DNA of 64,000 nucleotides from Paenilisteria riparia FSL S10-1204 (GCF_000525995.1 NZ_AODL01000004.1:186001-250000); one strand, 5' to 3'. Positions 31,555-42,279 are shown, counted from the first letter of the stretch. Numbers and translations are program-made. The notes: generated by a model from the sequence alone, not told the origin.

Positions 31555-32439
31555 ATGAGACAAAAGAGAAGAACACAAGCTACTCGCCAGAAAACATCCA
31601 GACTCAAATGGCTCATTGCTATCGTTATAGCGACATTTGTTTTAACTATCGGGGGATTAGTGATAACGAAAAACCTGTTTTCAGAAAGCGCCTCATCGAA
31701 AGACATATTAGAATTAAAGGCGGAAGCAGTGACCGTACAGCATTGGAAAGTGTCAGACATGCAGCAGCCATTGAAAGCCGTACCAAAAACGCCTCCAGGT
31801 CCAGCAGCAGGAAAGAAAGTCGCTTATTTGACATTTGATGATGGCCCAAGCATACATCTCAAAGGTTTCTTAGATATATTGGAGAAAGAGAAAGTGCCTT
31901 CCTCCTTTTTCTTTGTTGGCAACGAACTTCAAAATGCAGACAAAGAAACTTACAAGCGCATGATTGATAATGGCTTTGTTATTGGCTTACATAGCTATAC
32001 GCACGATGCTAAGCAGTTATACCGTAAGAATAACCCTACATTCATTGCAGAAATGAGCAAGGAACGCGATAAATTTGAAGAAATTAGTGGCATTCGAACA
32101 AATCTAATTCGAGCTCCATATGGTAGTACCTATCTATCTCAGCAGCAAGTAGAGCAAACAAAGCAGAACGGTTTTCGTCTTGTAGACTGGAACATCGATA
32201 GCAACGATTGGCGTTACTCTACAGGTAATTCAAAAGCTGTATACCAAAATGTTCTATCGCAAGTAAACGCATATGCTAGTAGCAATGAACCGCTTGTAAT
32301 CTTATTCCACGAACGCAAAAACACATTGGATGCATTGCCAAGAGTAATTAAAATGCTACGTGATAAAGGTTATACATTCCAAGCATATCACGAAAATGAA
32401 ACTTTACACGAAAACTTTAAGAAAGATCCTAATTTATAG
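31555..32439 (+). CDS. Membrane-anchored polysaccharide deacetylase (NodB domain)
   Basis: ATG follows AAGGAGG. The 294-aa protein has an N-terminal TM anchor (about residues 20-42) and an extracellular NodB domain: motif 1 TFDDGPS, motif 2 HSYTHD, motif 3 RAPYGS, motif 4 'DWNIDSNDW', motif 5 'ILFHE'. It probably removes N-acetyl groups from peptidoglycan or another wall polymer, which can confer lysozyme resistance; the substrate is inferred. It stands alone between pflA and a convergent operon. Confidence 0.9.
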   Translation: MRQKRRTQATRQKTSRLKWLIAIVIATFVLTIGGLVITKNLFSESASSKDILELKAEAVTVQHWKVSDMQQPLKAVPKTPPGPAAGKKVAYLTFDDGPSIHLKGFLDILEKEKVPSSFFFVGNELQNADKETYKRMIDNGFVIGLHSYTHDAKQLYRKNNPTFIAEMSKERDKFEEISGIRTNLIRAPYGSTYLSQQQVEQTKQNGFRLVDWNIDSNDWRYSTGNSKAVYQNVLSQVNAYASSNEPLVILFHERKNTLDALPRVIKMLRDKGYTFQAYHENETLHENFKKDPNL

Positions 32440-32745
<306 letters not shown>

Positions 32746-33333
32746 TTATTTCTTATGTTTTTGGTGTAATAGTTCCATTTTGACTAGTGGTGACTTCTGA
32801 ATTAATCGTAGCGTATACACAGCGCTTGAGATTCCAATTAGTGTCCAGTCCATCCAGGCAGTAGGTCCTTCTTTTGCAGCGAATGATAGGAAAAAAACCA
32901 TATCTTTCAGCGCGTCCTGAACGAATGCTTCCATCACGCTTTCGTGCACATCAAGGTGTAGCAAGAATGCTAGTAAGAATTTTGCGAGGATGATGGCTGC
33001 CCAACCGATTAAATAGCGAGCACCACCTTTTACCATGATTTGTTTCTTATAAACAACATGCTCTACGCCTGCTACTTCTGTGTATCCGGTCGTTACTTTC
33101 GCATCTTTTATCTTAACTTTGCTTGCTTGGTAAATACCGATACATGCGCCGATTACAAAAACGAGAACTATAATCCATGTCGGAATAGCTGTGTTACGAT
33201 GTGGTAAGGTTATCGTGATTTGATAAATCGAATAAATCGGAATTGCTACATATGTTAACCTGCTTACTTTCTCGTATTCAAATTGCTTAGTGATGAAATA
33301 AATAAGTATGATAACCGTGATGAATATTGGCAT
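32746..33333 (-). CDS. Integral membrane protein of unknown function
   Basis: The 195-aa protein has about five hydrophobic segments and a lysine-rich loop 'ASKVKIKDAKVTTGYTEV'. The arrangement resembles CcdC/DUF1453-type proteins, but I do not recognise it firmly. The ATG lies seven bases after the stop of the SRPBCC gene with AGGTG overlapping that stop, so the two are coupled. Confidence 0.75.
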   Translation of the reverse strand: MPIFITVIILIYFITKQFEYEKVSRLTYVAIPIYSIYQITITLPHRNTAIPTWIIVLVFVIGACIGIYQASKVKIKDAKVTTGYTEVAGVEHVVYKKQIMVKGGARYLIGWAAIILAKFLLAFLLHLDVHESVMEAFVQDALKDMVFFLSFAAKEGPTAWMDWTLIGISSAVYTLRLIQKSPLVKMELLHQKHKK

Positions 33334-33340
33334 ATGTCAC

Positions 33341-33817
33341 CTATTTCTCAAATAATAACGCTTGGTATTTATCAAATAAAGCTAGAAATTCATCTTCTGT
33401 AAATGATACGTCGCGCGATTCTAAGATTCCTTTGATGCGTTGTAAACACATATGCCATCCTGCAATATCACGTGGTGTATGTGTTGTTAGATTAACAATG
33501 CTTTCTGTAAACAGTAATGCTGTCATATCGCCTTGATCCGTTAATTCAAACCGAACCGTATTTTTATCCCAATCGTATTGTAATAAAGTTGGTGGTTCAT
33601 ATGCTGTAATTGTTGATTCTTCATATTGGCCATCGCCGAAATCAAATAAGATGAGACCGTTCACGCCAGGCTCGCCTATACTTATTTCTGGAAACCATTG
33701 TTCAAATCCTTTTGTTGTTGCGATTAAATTCCATACCGTTTCAATGTTACCTTTTAATTCGATTTCAAATATCATTTCGCCTGTTTTATCCGTTTGTTTG
33801 TTGTATGTCTCTTGCAT
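33341..33817 (-). CDS. SRPBCC (AHSA1-like) domain protein
   Basis: The 158-aa START/Bet v1-like fold protein begins 'MIFEIELKGNIETVWNLIATTKGFEQWF' and has 'LQYDWDKNTVRFELTDQGDMTALLFTE', both typical of the AHSA1 family. The ligand is unknown. Its ATG is immediately after the TAG of the MFS gene. Confidence 0.85.
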   Translation of the reverse strand: MQETYNKQTDKTGEMIFEIELKGNIETVWNLIATTKGFEQWFPEISIGEPGVNGLILFDFGDGQYEESTITAYEPPTLLQYDWDKNTVRFELTDQGDMTALLFTESIVNLTTHTPRDIAGWHMCLQRIKGILESRDVSFTEDEFLALFDKYQALLFEK

Positions 33818-35084
33818 CTATCTCTCTCCTTGACGTACTAAATTCTCCTCAGCTGGAGTCTCTTTCACAAATAAGAATAACACACCGCCAATCATAAATA
33901 AAACGACGAGACTTGCTACGCCATATTGCGTGTGTCCAGTCAATTGTGCGATCACCCCCATCAAAGCGGGCCCCATAATGGCTGAAAATTTACCAAAAAT
34001 ATTATAGAAACCGTAAAATTCATTAGATCTTGTTTTCGGAATGATTTTACCAAAGTAAGAACGACTAAGCGCCTGAATCCCGCCTTGTGATGTGCCGACC
34101 AGCATCGCTAAAATCCAGAAATCAGCAGCTGTTTTCATGAAAATCGCGTAAATACAAATAATAATATAAATCGAAATTGCGACGAGAATAAGCGATTTTC
34201 CACCGAATCTTTTGGCGAGTTGCCCGTAAATAATCGTGAACGGAAAGGCAACGAGTTGCGTGACTAAAAGTACGATGATAAGCGTAGTATCCGAAATTCC
34301 TAAATCAACCCCATAGGAGGAAGCCATCCGGAAAATCGTATCAACACCATCGATATAAAAGAAATACGCGACTAAGAACAACACAATATTTCGGTACTGC
34401 CTCATGTTTTTCAAAGTTTTGCCTAGACGAAGAAAACTACTGCGAACGGGCTTTTTGTCATGTGGAATGTAGTAAACTTGCTGAACATTGCGCCACAGCG
34501 GAATCGTAAATACTACCCACCAAATAGCAGTTAGCAAGAATGCACCGTTTAGCAAGGTTGTCTGACTTACTGGTAAGATTCCTGTTGCTTGACACACAAT
34601 GAAGGCGATAAACGGGATGCAGCTTCCTAAATACCCGAATGCGTAGCCATACGAAGAAATTTTGTCCATTCGTTCGTTTGTTGTTACATCAACCAAGAAC
34701 GAATCGTAAAATATGTTTGCACCAGCAAAGCCGATTAAAGATAACACATAAAATCCAAGCAATAATAGCCACTGATCCCCTGGCACAAATACGAATGCAA
34801 CTGTAAAGGCTACGCCAATCCATGTAAACAAACTAAAAAATCGCTTCTTGAAAAATTGATAATCTGCAATCGTTCCTAAAATTGGTGCGAGCAATGAAAT
34901 CAATAAAGTCCCAATCGAATTAGCATAACCCCAGTACGCAGTCGAGACATTATCTGCAATGCCAGCGCTAGATGCAACGCTTTTAAAAATAAATTGGTAA
35001 AATGGCCGTCGTAATCATGATAGAATATACCGAATTTCCCCAATCTTGTAAAACCCAGCTTTTCTCTTGTTTTGTTAGTTTCAT
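33818..35084 (-). CDS. MFS transporter, UMF1/YxiO (Atg22-like) type, frameshifted near the N-terminus
   Basis: ATG (MKLTKQEKSWVLQDWGN) follows AAGGGGAGA. The frame breaks near 34985-34989, where one base too many in TTTTTAAAA follows 'AILPIYF'; the rest continues from 'KSVASSAGIADNVSTAYWGYANSIGT'. Restored length is about 421 aa with 12 hydrophobic helices and the family loop 'ATNERMDKISSYGYAFGYLGS'. Substrate is unknown. It is third-to-last in a four-gene minus operon. Confidence 0.87.
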
Positions 35085-35102
35085 CGTGACGTCTCCCCTT
35101 TT

Positions 35103-36377
35103 TTATTTCAAGATGTCCTCAAGTACTTGCCCCTCTGTATCAAGTAAATCAATATTTAAAATTCGGGCAAAAGTTGGTGCTTCATCGATTAACCTTCCCG
35201 TCTCCATCGATACACCTTCTCGAATGCCTTTCCCAAAAGCAATAAGCGTCGTGGCATAGTCTGATTTCTGTGGCGAATAACCGTGTACCGCGCGATAATA
35301 ATCAGGACTCCCGATAGCTTCTTTGCTAATCGTTTGTGCGAGCGAACCAACTGCTTGATCTTTAAAATAGTATCCTGCTTTTGCCTCCAACATAAAGGAA
35401 CATGTTTGGTCTGCACCTAATTGCGAAGCCTCTTCTTGGCTGTATATCGTCTCGATACCTTCTATTCCTTTCAAAAGCTCGTGTACCTCTGATGCCAATC
35501 CTTGCTCCTTCATGTATATGTAACAAGAGCCGTCACAACTTTTAGCATATACGTGCCACGCCACGATTTGTGTTTCTTTCAAAGTTTGCCAACCTTTCTC
35601 AGCAAATAAGACATTTAATTGAAGCGCTGTGTGAACATCTAATTGATAATGATCACCTAATATAATGAATGTTGTTTCATCATAGGTACCATTCTGCTTT
35701 GTCGCTGCAATAATTCTAGCTAATCGTGCGTCGTGGCGCTTCAACGCTGCTTTTGCTTCATTCGACTGAACACCATAAGCATGCCGCATACTATCCATAT
35801 CCACAAAATGCGCCAATGTCAGATTTGGCTTTTTACGAACAATGGTATCCTCTACTGCCGCAATCAAAAAATCATCGAGTTCTGGTTGGGCAATCCCACG
35901 CCGTAAATGGCCGAATTTCCGATTCATATCTATCAAAAATCCTGGAGAACTTCCCCACAAAGACACCATTATCTGATTCAACCAGAACCGATTTGGGAAT
36001 ATCTCTGCAATATTATAATCAATCGAACTTCGCGCCGCCACTGGCCAAAGAAATGCTGCCGTTTTTAATCCAGCCTTTTTAGCAATATCGTATAAAGTTG
36101 GAACTTTAATAGCATCGCGATACCAATACCAGTCCGGTGATTCCTTTTCGGGCTGTATCTTCGTATTGTTAACGATACCATGTGTTGCTGGATAATGCCC
36201 CGTCACAATCGTCGTATGCGCTGGATAAGTAAGCGAAGGATAAATCGACGTCACCCGCTTCACATGCGCCCCATTCTCTTTCAAAAAAGCAAGCGTTGGC
36301 AATTCACCTAAATCATCCAAGTCACTAGCGCCCAACGCGTCTAATGACACAACTACTAAATAATGTGTCACACTCAT
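35103..36377 (-). CDS. Nucleotide pyrophosphatase/phosphodiesterase (alkaline phosphatase superfamily)
   Basis: The 424-aa type I phosphodiesterase has the first metal ligand in 'VVVSLDALG', the nucleophile threonine in 'PSLTYPAHTTIVTGHYP', 'HFVDMDSMRHAYG' and 'IILGDHYQLDVH'. No signal peptide is evident, so it is probably cytoplasmic. It is the first gene of the operon with the MFS and SRPBCC genes (18-bp gap). Confidence 0.9.
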   Translation of the reverse strand: MSVTHYLVVVSLDALGASDLDDLGELPTLAFLKENGAHVKRVTSIYPSLTYPAHTTIVTGHYPATHGIVNNTKIQPEKESPDWYWYRDAIKVPTLYDIAKKAGLKTAAFLWPVAARSSIDYNIAEIFPNRFWLNQIMVSLWGSSPGFLIDMNRKFGHLRRGIAQPELDDFLIAAVEDTIVRKKPNLTLAHFVDMDSMRHAYGVQSNEAKAALKRHDARLARIIAATKQNGTYDETTFIILGDHYQLDVHTALQLNVLFAEKGWQTLKETQIVAWHVYAKSCDGSCYIYMKEQGLASEVHELLKGIEGIETIYSQEEASQLGADQTCSFMLEAKAGYYFKDQAVGSLAQTISKEAIGSPDYYRAVHGYSPQKSDYATTLIAFGKGIREGVSMETGRLIDEAPTFARILNIDLLDTEGQVLEDILK

Positions 36378-36395
36378 ATCCCCTTTTGATTAAAA

Positions 36396-36432
36396 AAGCT
36401 GAGAAAATCGCATTATCAACTTTCTCAGCTTC
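36396..36432 (-). terminator. Terminator after the AI-2E family gene
   Basis: On the minus strand GCTGAGAAA ... TTTCTCAGC then TTTTTAATC; it separates the AI-2E gene from the phosphodiesterase operon. Confidence 0.85.
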
Positions 36433-36436
36433 CATA

Positions 36437-37477
36437 TTATTTATCAAGCACCTTTTTATCTGGGTGCACCAGTACTTCGTCTTCATTAATTACGCCTAAT
36501 ACATCTAGCAAGAACATGAATACCGGAATACCAACAATCAGTCCCCAAATGCCAAAGAAATGTTCTGAGAAAATGAGGATAATGAACGTATAAAATACAG
36601 GTAAATCTGTTTTAGCTGACATTAATTTCGGATTCAGAATGTAAGACTCGATAGCATGAATCACAACGACGAGCGCCAGTATAATTAAGACATAGTTCAC
36701 GCCACCAATCGTATAGGCAATAATCGTTAACGGCACCATTGAAATGATAACCCCTGCAACTGGAATCAAGCCTAGCAAGAACACCATAATGGCTAGTGAG
36801 AACAATTGTGGAAAGCCCATAATCCATAGGGCAATCGTTGTTAACACGCAGTTCACCAATGCAATCATAAATTGTGCTTCAATTACTTTCCCGAACGTTT
36901 CGTTGAATTTTCTACCGAAATAACTTAATTCTTCGTAAATAAAAGCAACCTTACTATGTCCGAATTTGCTAGTAAACAAGACTAGTCTTTCTTTTCCTAG
37001 TGAGAAAAACAAGCTTAGTATCAGAGCAATAAATATATTCATCGCTACAACGCCGATATTGGCTAAGTATGCAAATAAGAATTGCACGCCATCATTCACA
37101 TATTTCGTCACTTCGAACTCTTTTAGCAAATTCATAATGTAATTGACGGTCTCATTATTCCCAGGCTTCGTGTAAAAACCATTAATCGAGCGAATCAACT
37201 GGTCTAATTGTTCAATTAGCATCGGAATATATTTCACGATAAGTAGCGTAATGCCCAACGCAATTAATGCGTACAAGACAATAACGATAATTTTCCGATA
37301 AATCGATATCCGCTTCAAAATAAAGTTCTCTAAGCGATTAATCAAAAACGAGAAAATAAATGTTAGCAAAATAATGTCGATCATACTCCGCAGTAAGTAT
37401 AGTACAAAGGCAACTAGCACAAAGACCAGCACTCGCCGAAAACTACGATTGTAAAACAAATTAATAAAAGCCTCCAA
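36437..37477 (-). CDS. AI-2E family transporter (UPF0118)
   Basis: TTG start seven bases after AGGAGG is preferred over a TTG two codons earlier, which touches the binding site. The 346-aa protein has paired N-terminal helices, a central amphipathic region and C-terminal helices with 'GFPQLFSLAIMVFLLGLIPVAGVIISMVPLTIIA' and 'LNPKLMSAKTDLPVFYTFIILI'. Family members include AI-2 exporters and Na+/H+ antiporters; substrate is not evident. Confidence 0.88.
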   Translation of the reverse strand: MEAFINLFYNRSFRRVLVFVLVAFVLYLLRSMIDIILLTFIFSFLINRLENFILKRISIYRKIIVIVLYALIALGITLLIVKYIPMLIEQLDQLIRSINGFYTKPGNNETVNYIMNLLKEFEVTKYVNDGVQFLFAYLANIGVVAMNIFIALILSLFFSLGKERLVLFTSKFGHSKVAFIYEELSYFGRKFNETFGKVIEAQFMIALVNCVLTTIALWIMGFPQLFSLAIMVFLLGLIPVAGVIISMVPLTIIAYTIGGVNYVLIILALVVVIHAIESYILNPKLMSAKTDLPVFYTFIILIFSEHFFGIWGLIVGIPVFMFLLDVLGVINEDEVLVHPDKKVLDK

Positions 37478-37559
37478 AATCAATCCTCCTAGTTATGTAT
37501 TAAATCTTCCTCTATTGTATCAAAAAAAGCTTCGTGTTGCACCGTTTAACCGGTACAAA

Positions 37560-37602
37560 TAAAAGCACTTATGACTTCTTCAATCAGAAAGCCATAAGTG
37601 CT
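37560..37602 (-). terminator. Terminator after murB
   Basis: AGCACTTATGGC ... CATAAGTGCTTTTATTT on the minus strand. Confidence 0.85.
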
Positions 37603-37621
37603 GATTTAGCCTTTTTTTATT

Positions 37622-38537
37622 TTACTTATCTTCACCAATAATTTTTACTTCTGTTTCTAGCAAGACCCCTGAATGTGCCAGGACTGTTTTTTGAACATGA
37701 TCAATAAGATTCATATAATCGGTTGCCGTCGCATTGTCGATGTTTACAATAAAACCAGCGTGTTTTGTGGATACTTGTGCGCCGCCGATTTGATGCCCTT
37801 GAAGTCCTGCGTCTTGAATGAGTCTTCCCGCAAAATGGCCTGGTGGGCGTTTGAAAACACTGCCACATGATGGGTATTCCAATGGTTGCTTCTCTTCGCG
37901 TAATGTTGTTAGTTCTTCCATTTTAAGAGCGATCGTATGTGATTCTGCTAGCTGTAATTCGAATACAGCCTCTAATACGATATAGTTTTTATCGGCAATC
38001 GAGCTTTTGCGGTATTTGGCTTCTAGTTGGTCTTTTTGGAGCTGTTTGATTTCTCCGGATGGTGTGATGATGGTTGCCTCGATTAAGACGTCGGAAATTT
38101 CGCCACCATATGCGCCTGCATTCATGTATAATGCACCACCAACAGACCCTGGGATGCCACACGCAAATTCTAATCCGCTGAGTGATGATTCTAAGGCAAA
38201 TCGGGATACATCAATAATTTTAGCTCCGCAACCAGCGACAATCTTCGTGCCTTCGCGTTTAATGGCATGCAGGGCGTCTAAATACATGACAATGCCACGA
38301 ATGCCACCATCTTTAATAATTAAATTAGAGCCGTTTCCAAGTACCGTTAATGGTACGCCATGTTCTTGTGTAAAAGCGATTGTTCTAGCCGCTAAATCAT
38401 GAGATGTAGGTATCACAAAAATATCAGCTGAGCCCCCTGTTTTTGTGAATGTATAGGGCGCCAAGTCTTCGTTTTTTTTTAACAATAAGTGTCGGTATTT
38501 CTTTCGTTAATCGTTCTTCTATTTCTGTTGTTTGCAT
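37622..38537 (-). CDS. murB: UDP-N-acetylenolpyruvoylglucosamine reductase, frameshifted near the start
   Basis: MurB reduces UDP-GlcNAc-enolpyruvate to UDP-MurNAc using FAD and NADPH. ATG reads MQTTEIEERLTKEIPTLIV; one T too many in the nine-T run 38472-38480 shifts the frame, after which the open part (KKNEDLAPYTFTKTGGSADIF) runs to the stop. FAD-binding 'VLGNGSNLIIKDGG', 'GIPGSVGGALYMNAGAYGGE' and 'SCGSVFKRPPGHFAGRLIQDAGLQG' are present. Restored length is about 304 aa. Confidence 0.95.
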
Positions 38538-38565
38538 ACGTCTAAAAACCTTTCTTTCGCTTTGT

Positions 38566-39405
38566 TTAGCGTTGTTTATTTCGGATTAATGGTGCAATTT
38601 GCTCCATTGGTGATTCGTAATTTCGCAGATGGAGCTCATACGCTTTGCCAAATGCTTTTACTTGAGCTGGTATTTCTTGGTCTTTATTCAGTGCTAAACC
38701 AATTTCAAGCATCGGAATAAGTGAAATAATTTGCTCAAAAATGTGTCCAGCATGCGCATCACTTAGTACAAATGCTAATTTTGTCAGCGCTTTGCGATGT
38801 TCGGATGACAGCATTTTACCATGTAGTTGGGTCCATTTTAGCATTTTTCGGCGAGTATCACGTGTCCTCTCTAAATAAAGACTTTGCCCATAAGCCGCAA
38901 TCGCATAAGCAAGGGATAAATCTTCCGCGTAGTGCCAATCTTCTTCGTATATTTCATGCTGTGATTCAATTTTTTCATTAAGTAGTGCGATGTCTTCTTG
39001 ATAAATATCTAATTTGCGTTGTTGTTGCTTGTAAACTTCTAATGCCAAGTTCAGCTGGTCAATTTCTAGTTGCATCTTCTCACCGAACAAGCCTTTCTCA
39101 TTTAAAATGCGCTGAACACCGTCGATTCTTTCCGCAGTAATACTATCTCTTTCTTTCACTAATTGCGTTCTTTTTTTCAAGTAATCAAAATAAAAGCTGT
39201 ATTTCTGCACTTGTGCGATGACTTCTTCAGCAATTGCACGATTTACAGTGAGACCATTTTCATTTGTTACAATGACACCAGTAATTTTGCCAAGCATCGA
39301 ATACACGATGACATTATAGCACTGGTTATCAATGCGAACTTTATATGGTAATGTATGATTATTTTCGAGCATTTTTTTATATTCTTTTGGATTTTTGTTT
39401 ACCAT
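38566..39405 (-). CDS. Hypothetical coiled-coil protein
   Basis: The 279-aa protein has GAAGGTGAT before the ATG. An N-terminal beta-rich part (residues 15-55, 'YKVRIDNQCYNVIVYSMLGKITGVIV') is followed by long charged helices (about 70-150) and a helical C-terminus. I do not recognise the family. No signal peptide or TM is seen. It is upstream of and in the same direction as murB, with a 28-bp gap. Confidence 0.8.
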   Translation of the reverse strand: MVNKNPKEYKKMLENNHTLPYKVRIDNQCYNVIVYSMLGKITGVIVTNENGLTVNRAIAEEVIAQVQKYSFYFDYLKKRTQLVKERDSITAERIDGVQRILNEKGLFGEKMQLEIDQLNLALEVYKQQQRKLDIYQEDIALLNEKIESQHEIYEEDWHYAEDLSLAYAIAAYGQSLYLERTRDTRRKMLKWTQLHGKMLSSEHRKALTKLAFVLSDAHAGHIFEQIISLIPMLEIGLALNKDQEIPAQVKAFGKAYELHLRNYESPMEQIAPLIRNKQR

Positions 39406-39746
39406 CTATATCACCTTCATTCGGCATTTATATTCCTGTCTCCTATTATAAAGGAAAATAATCAAATTGTCAGGGGAAAGTTATTAAACGTCGCATTAGT
39501 TTACATAATAAAATTATTGTAATTAAAAAAAGACCAGCGAATAGCCATTGTTAGATAAATAAACTTACCCTTGAATATCTTTCAGCAAGACAAGTCTCTT
39601 GGTGACAAAACATGATAACCTTATCCTTGTTGCATTATGTTCTTTTTTATCACAGGAGTCTCCTCCCTGCCCTTAGCTAAAAAAGTTCACTTGCATAATT
39701 GCCTCTATATCAGCTATACTAAGTGACGTAAGGAGTTGGAAGTTAC
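39406..39746. other. Intergenic region upstream of a small membrane protein gene
   Basis: It holds a promoter, TTGCAT - 18 bp - TATACT (39691-39720), for the plus-strand gene. The remaining 280 bp is AT-rich with no clear gene or folded RNA. Confidence 0.5.
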
Positions 39747-40034
39747 ATGCCTAAAAATGAACGATGGAAAGCGTTAGTCGATGTTGCTATTTTATTTATT
39801 CTTTTTGGTTATCTTTGTTTATATGTGATATATAATTTTAGCTGGCCGGAAAGTTTACTATTTATTGTTGCTATATTAATGGGAAGTGCTGGCTTTCTTG
39901 GGTTTTATCTAAGTATTAAAGGTATGCAGATGAAGCGCAAGCCAATGTATCAGATTTTCTTATTAATGGCTTCAATTATTCCTGCCATTATTGGCGTAAT
40001 TTATGTGATTGTTTACCTTATTGCGTTGTTTTAG
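39747..40034 (+). CDS. Small three-TM membrane protein, unknown function
   Basis: 95 aa; AAGGAG lies ten bases before the ATG. Three hydrophobic helices (about 11-30, 33-55, 67-92) with Lys/Arg between them. No family recognised. Confidence 0.7.
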   Translation: MPKNERWKALVDVAILFILFGYLCLYVIYNFSWPESLLFIVAILMGSAGFLGFYLSIKGMQMKRKPMYQIFLLMASIIPAIIGVIYVIVYLIALF

Positions 40035-40049
40035 TACCTTGCTGTTCCT

Positions 40050-40556
40050 TTATTGGAATGGTTTTTTTAGTTGTACTTGGAGAGTGTGGAGAATGTCTGT
40101 TTGTGTGTGTTGCTCAGTACAGATGATTTCGTTTGGAACACCCAGATAATCTTTTTCTAGCCACCAATCTTCCATTTTCTGAACGCCAAATTCATGTGCA
40201 TTAGGTTTTGTTAAGTGACGTTTGACGGTTTCTTCGAATGGGATATCGAAATAGCAGACAATAGCTCGATTGTTGAAAAATGAGATTAATTCGTGAAGCA
40301 TGGCTTGATAGATTTTATTTCCTAGGATACCTTCAATAATTACGTGTTTGCAGTTTTCTTTACCGTAAATTGCAATATTTTGAATGAGCTGGATGCTCGG
40401 ATTGCCTTCTCGATCTTTAGTGTACATGATATCTCGACGGATAACATCTTGTGAAATGAGCATGGTGCCTGGGCCAAGTTCTTTTTGTAGCTGCTGGGCA
40501 ATGGTTGTTTTGCCGCTTCCCGAGTTTCCTCGAATGATAATAAGTATAGCTTGCAT
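40050..40556 (-). CDS. P-loop kinase (AAA_33/zeta-toxin-like)
   Basis: 168 aa with Walker A GNSGSGKTT (residues 10-18), 'LISQDVIRRDIMYTK' and 'VIIEGIL' (Walker B-like). It resembles small-molecule kinases such as chloramphenicol phosphotransferase-like or gluconate kinase-like enzymes. Substrate unknown. GGAGGAG precedes the ATG. Confidence 0.85.
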   Translation of the reverse strand: MQAILIIIRGNSGSGKTTIAQQLQKELGPGTMLISQDVIRRDIMYTKDREGNPSIQLIQNIAIYGKENCKHVIIEGILGNKIYQAMLHELISFFNNRAIVCYFDIPFEETVKRHLTKPNAHEFGVQKMEDWWLEKDYLGVPNEIICTEQHTQTDILHTLQVQLKKPFQ

Positions 40557-40623
40557 TTTTCTCTCCTCCTTCTAAAAGCGAACCAATATTATTTTTAAAC
40601 GGGAAATAGTATTTTATGTAGAT

Positions 40624-40670
40624 TAAAAACGAACTATCAGCCATTAATATGGATAATAGTTCGTTTTTGT
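40624..40670 (-). terminator. Terminator of the opuC operon
   Basis: AAAAACGAACTATTATCC ... ATAGTTCGTTTTT on the minus strand; symmetrical enough to act both ways. Confidence 0.88.
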
Positions 40671-41342
40671 TTATAAGACCTCTGTCAGGCTTTTCTTTTT
40701 GTTTTTCACCGGGTTTAATGTTCGTTCGACCCAGCCTAGTAATACGTCGGCCATTACTGCCATTAACGCGGTCGGAATTGCTCCGGCTAGAATAATAGCT
40801 GTACCGTTTGTAGCGTTTGTTCCACGTACGATAATGTCTCCTAGGCCACCTGCTCCAACGAATGTTCCAATTGCTGCGACACCGATAGCAATAACGAGGG
40901 CATTTCGGATACCTGCCATGATAACGGATAATGCGAGCGGAATTTCAATCATGTGTAATACTTGCCATTTTGTCATTCCCATCGCTTTTCCTGATTCTAA
41001 GAGTGCGCCATCTACATTTTGGATACCAGTGTATGTGTTTTTTAAGATGGGCAAGATCGAATATAAGAACAACGATAGCACGACCGTATTGGTGCCGAGT
41101 CCCATCACAAGCATGAGCATTGCGAGTAATGCCAAAGCTGGAATGGTTTGAATAACGTTCGCAGTTTGAATGACCCAGCCCGCTAGCTTTTTCTTGCGAG
41201 CGATATAAATGCCTAGTGGAATCGCGACGATAGCCGCAAAGATGACGCCGTAAGCACTCATTAAGAAATGTCGCCAGAATTCTTCCATTACGTAGCTTCC
41301 ATTTGTTTGATAGTAGTCTATGAGTTGCTTGAATGTTTCCAT
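40671..41342 (-). CDS. opuCD: Glycine betaine/carnitine/choline ABC transporter permease OpuCD
   Basis: 223-aa BPD_transp_1 permease with '[43 protein letters not shown]' carrying the EAA-type loop. It forms the channel with OpuCB. AAGGAGGTG before ATG. Last gene of opuCA-B-C-D. OpuC imports carnitine and related osmolytes in Listeria. Confidence 0.95.
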   Translation of the reverse strand: METFKQLIDYYQTNGSYVMEEFWRHFLMSAYGVIFAAIVAIPLGIYIARKKKLAGWVIQTANVIQTIPALALLAMLMLVMGLGTNTVVLSLFLYSILPILKNTYTGIQNVDGALLESGKAMGMTKWQVLHMIEIPLALSVIMAGIRNALVIAIGVAAIGTFVGAGGLGDIIVRGTNATNGTAIILAGAIPTALMAVMADVLLGWVERTLNPVKNKKKSLTEVL

Positions 41343-41357
41343 TTTGTCGACACCTCC

Positions 41358-42278
41358 TTATTTATCTTCAAAGTAATTATGTTTTTTTAGAAATTCTTCA
41401 GCGACGATGGATGGTTCCTTAAGTTCGCCATCTGCTTGGTAGTTTAGTTTCTGCATTTCTTCCGTAGAAATCGTACCGACTAGCTTATTAATGGTTGTTT
41501 TCAGTTCTGGATGCTCTTTTAAAATTTTGTCGGTGGCCATTGGCGATGCATCATATGGTGGGAAAAATTGCTTATCATCTTTTAAAACGACTAAGTTATA
41601 TGTTGGAATCCGACCATCTGTGGAATAACCTAAGGCCACATCCATTTGGTCATTTTTTAAAGCGGTGTAAATCAAACCTATTTGCATCGGGAAAATCTTT
41701 TTGAAGGTGATGTCGTATTCCTCTGAAAACGCTTTGTATCCATCTCCAGCACGTTCCATCCATGAATTATCGACACCAGCAACTAACTCATTTTCTACCG
41801 CGCGCATGTCACTTATTGTTTTTAAATGATACTTCTTCGCTGTATCTTGACGTACCATAAAGGCATATGTGTTCGCAAAACCGTAAGAATCAAACCAATA
41901 TTGATTAAACTTATCCTCAAATCCTTTTTTCACGGCTTCTAAAGCTTTTTCAGGGTCTTTAATTGGGTCTTCGCCAAGCGGTCCCACTAAATCTGTGCCA
42001 GTGTAGCGTGTGGCTGAGATATCAATATCGCCGTTTACCATAGCCTGATGCTGCACGACAGACGAACCGAGGTTGTTGACCATCTCTACTTTTAAGTCTG
42101 TATCGTGTTCAATCATTTGCCTTACGATGTTCCCGACAATTTGTGATTCGGTTGTGGACATCGTTCCTATTTTGATAGTGCCATCTGTACTTCCACCAAG
42201 TCCTGGTAAGGAACATGCAGATAAAAGAGAGATGCTAAGCAAGATGGCAGTGATTTTTGTTACAAGTTTGAATGTCAT
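41358..42278 (-). CDS. opuCC: Osmoprotectant-binding lipoprotein OpuCC
   Basis: 306 aa; signal peptide with lipobox LLSAC (Cys at about residue 22), then an OpuAC-type binding domain ('KIGTMSTTESQIVGNIVRQMIE', 'TRYTGTDLVGPLGE'). It binds the compatible solute at the membrane surface. It starts at once after opuCB with GGAGGGG inside the opuCB end. Confidence 0.95.
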   Translation of the reverse strand: MTFKLVTKITAILLSISLLSACSLPGLGGSTDGTIKIGTMSTTESQIVGNIVRQMIEHDTDLKVEMVNNLGSSVVQHQAMVNGDIDISATRYTGTDLVGPLGEDPIKDPEKALEAVKKGFEDKFNQYWFDSYGFANTYAFMVRQDTAKKYHLKTISDMRAVENELVAGVDNSWMERAGDGYKAFSEEYDITFKKIFPMQIGLIYTALKNDQMDVALGYSTDGRIPTYNLVVLKDDKQFFPPYDASPMATDKILKEHPELKTTINKLVGTISTEEMQKLNYQADGELKEPSIVAEEFLKKHNYFEDK

Positions 42279-42279
42279 C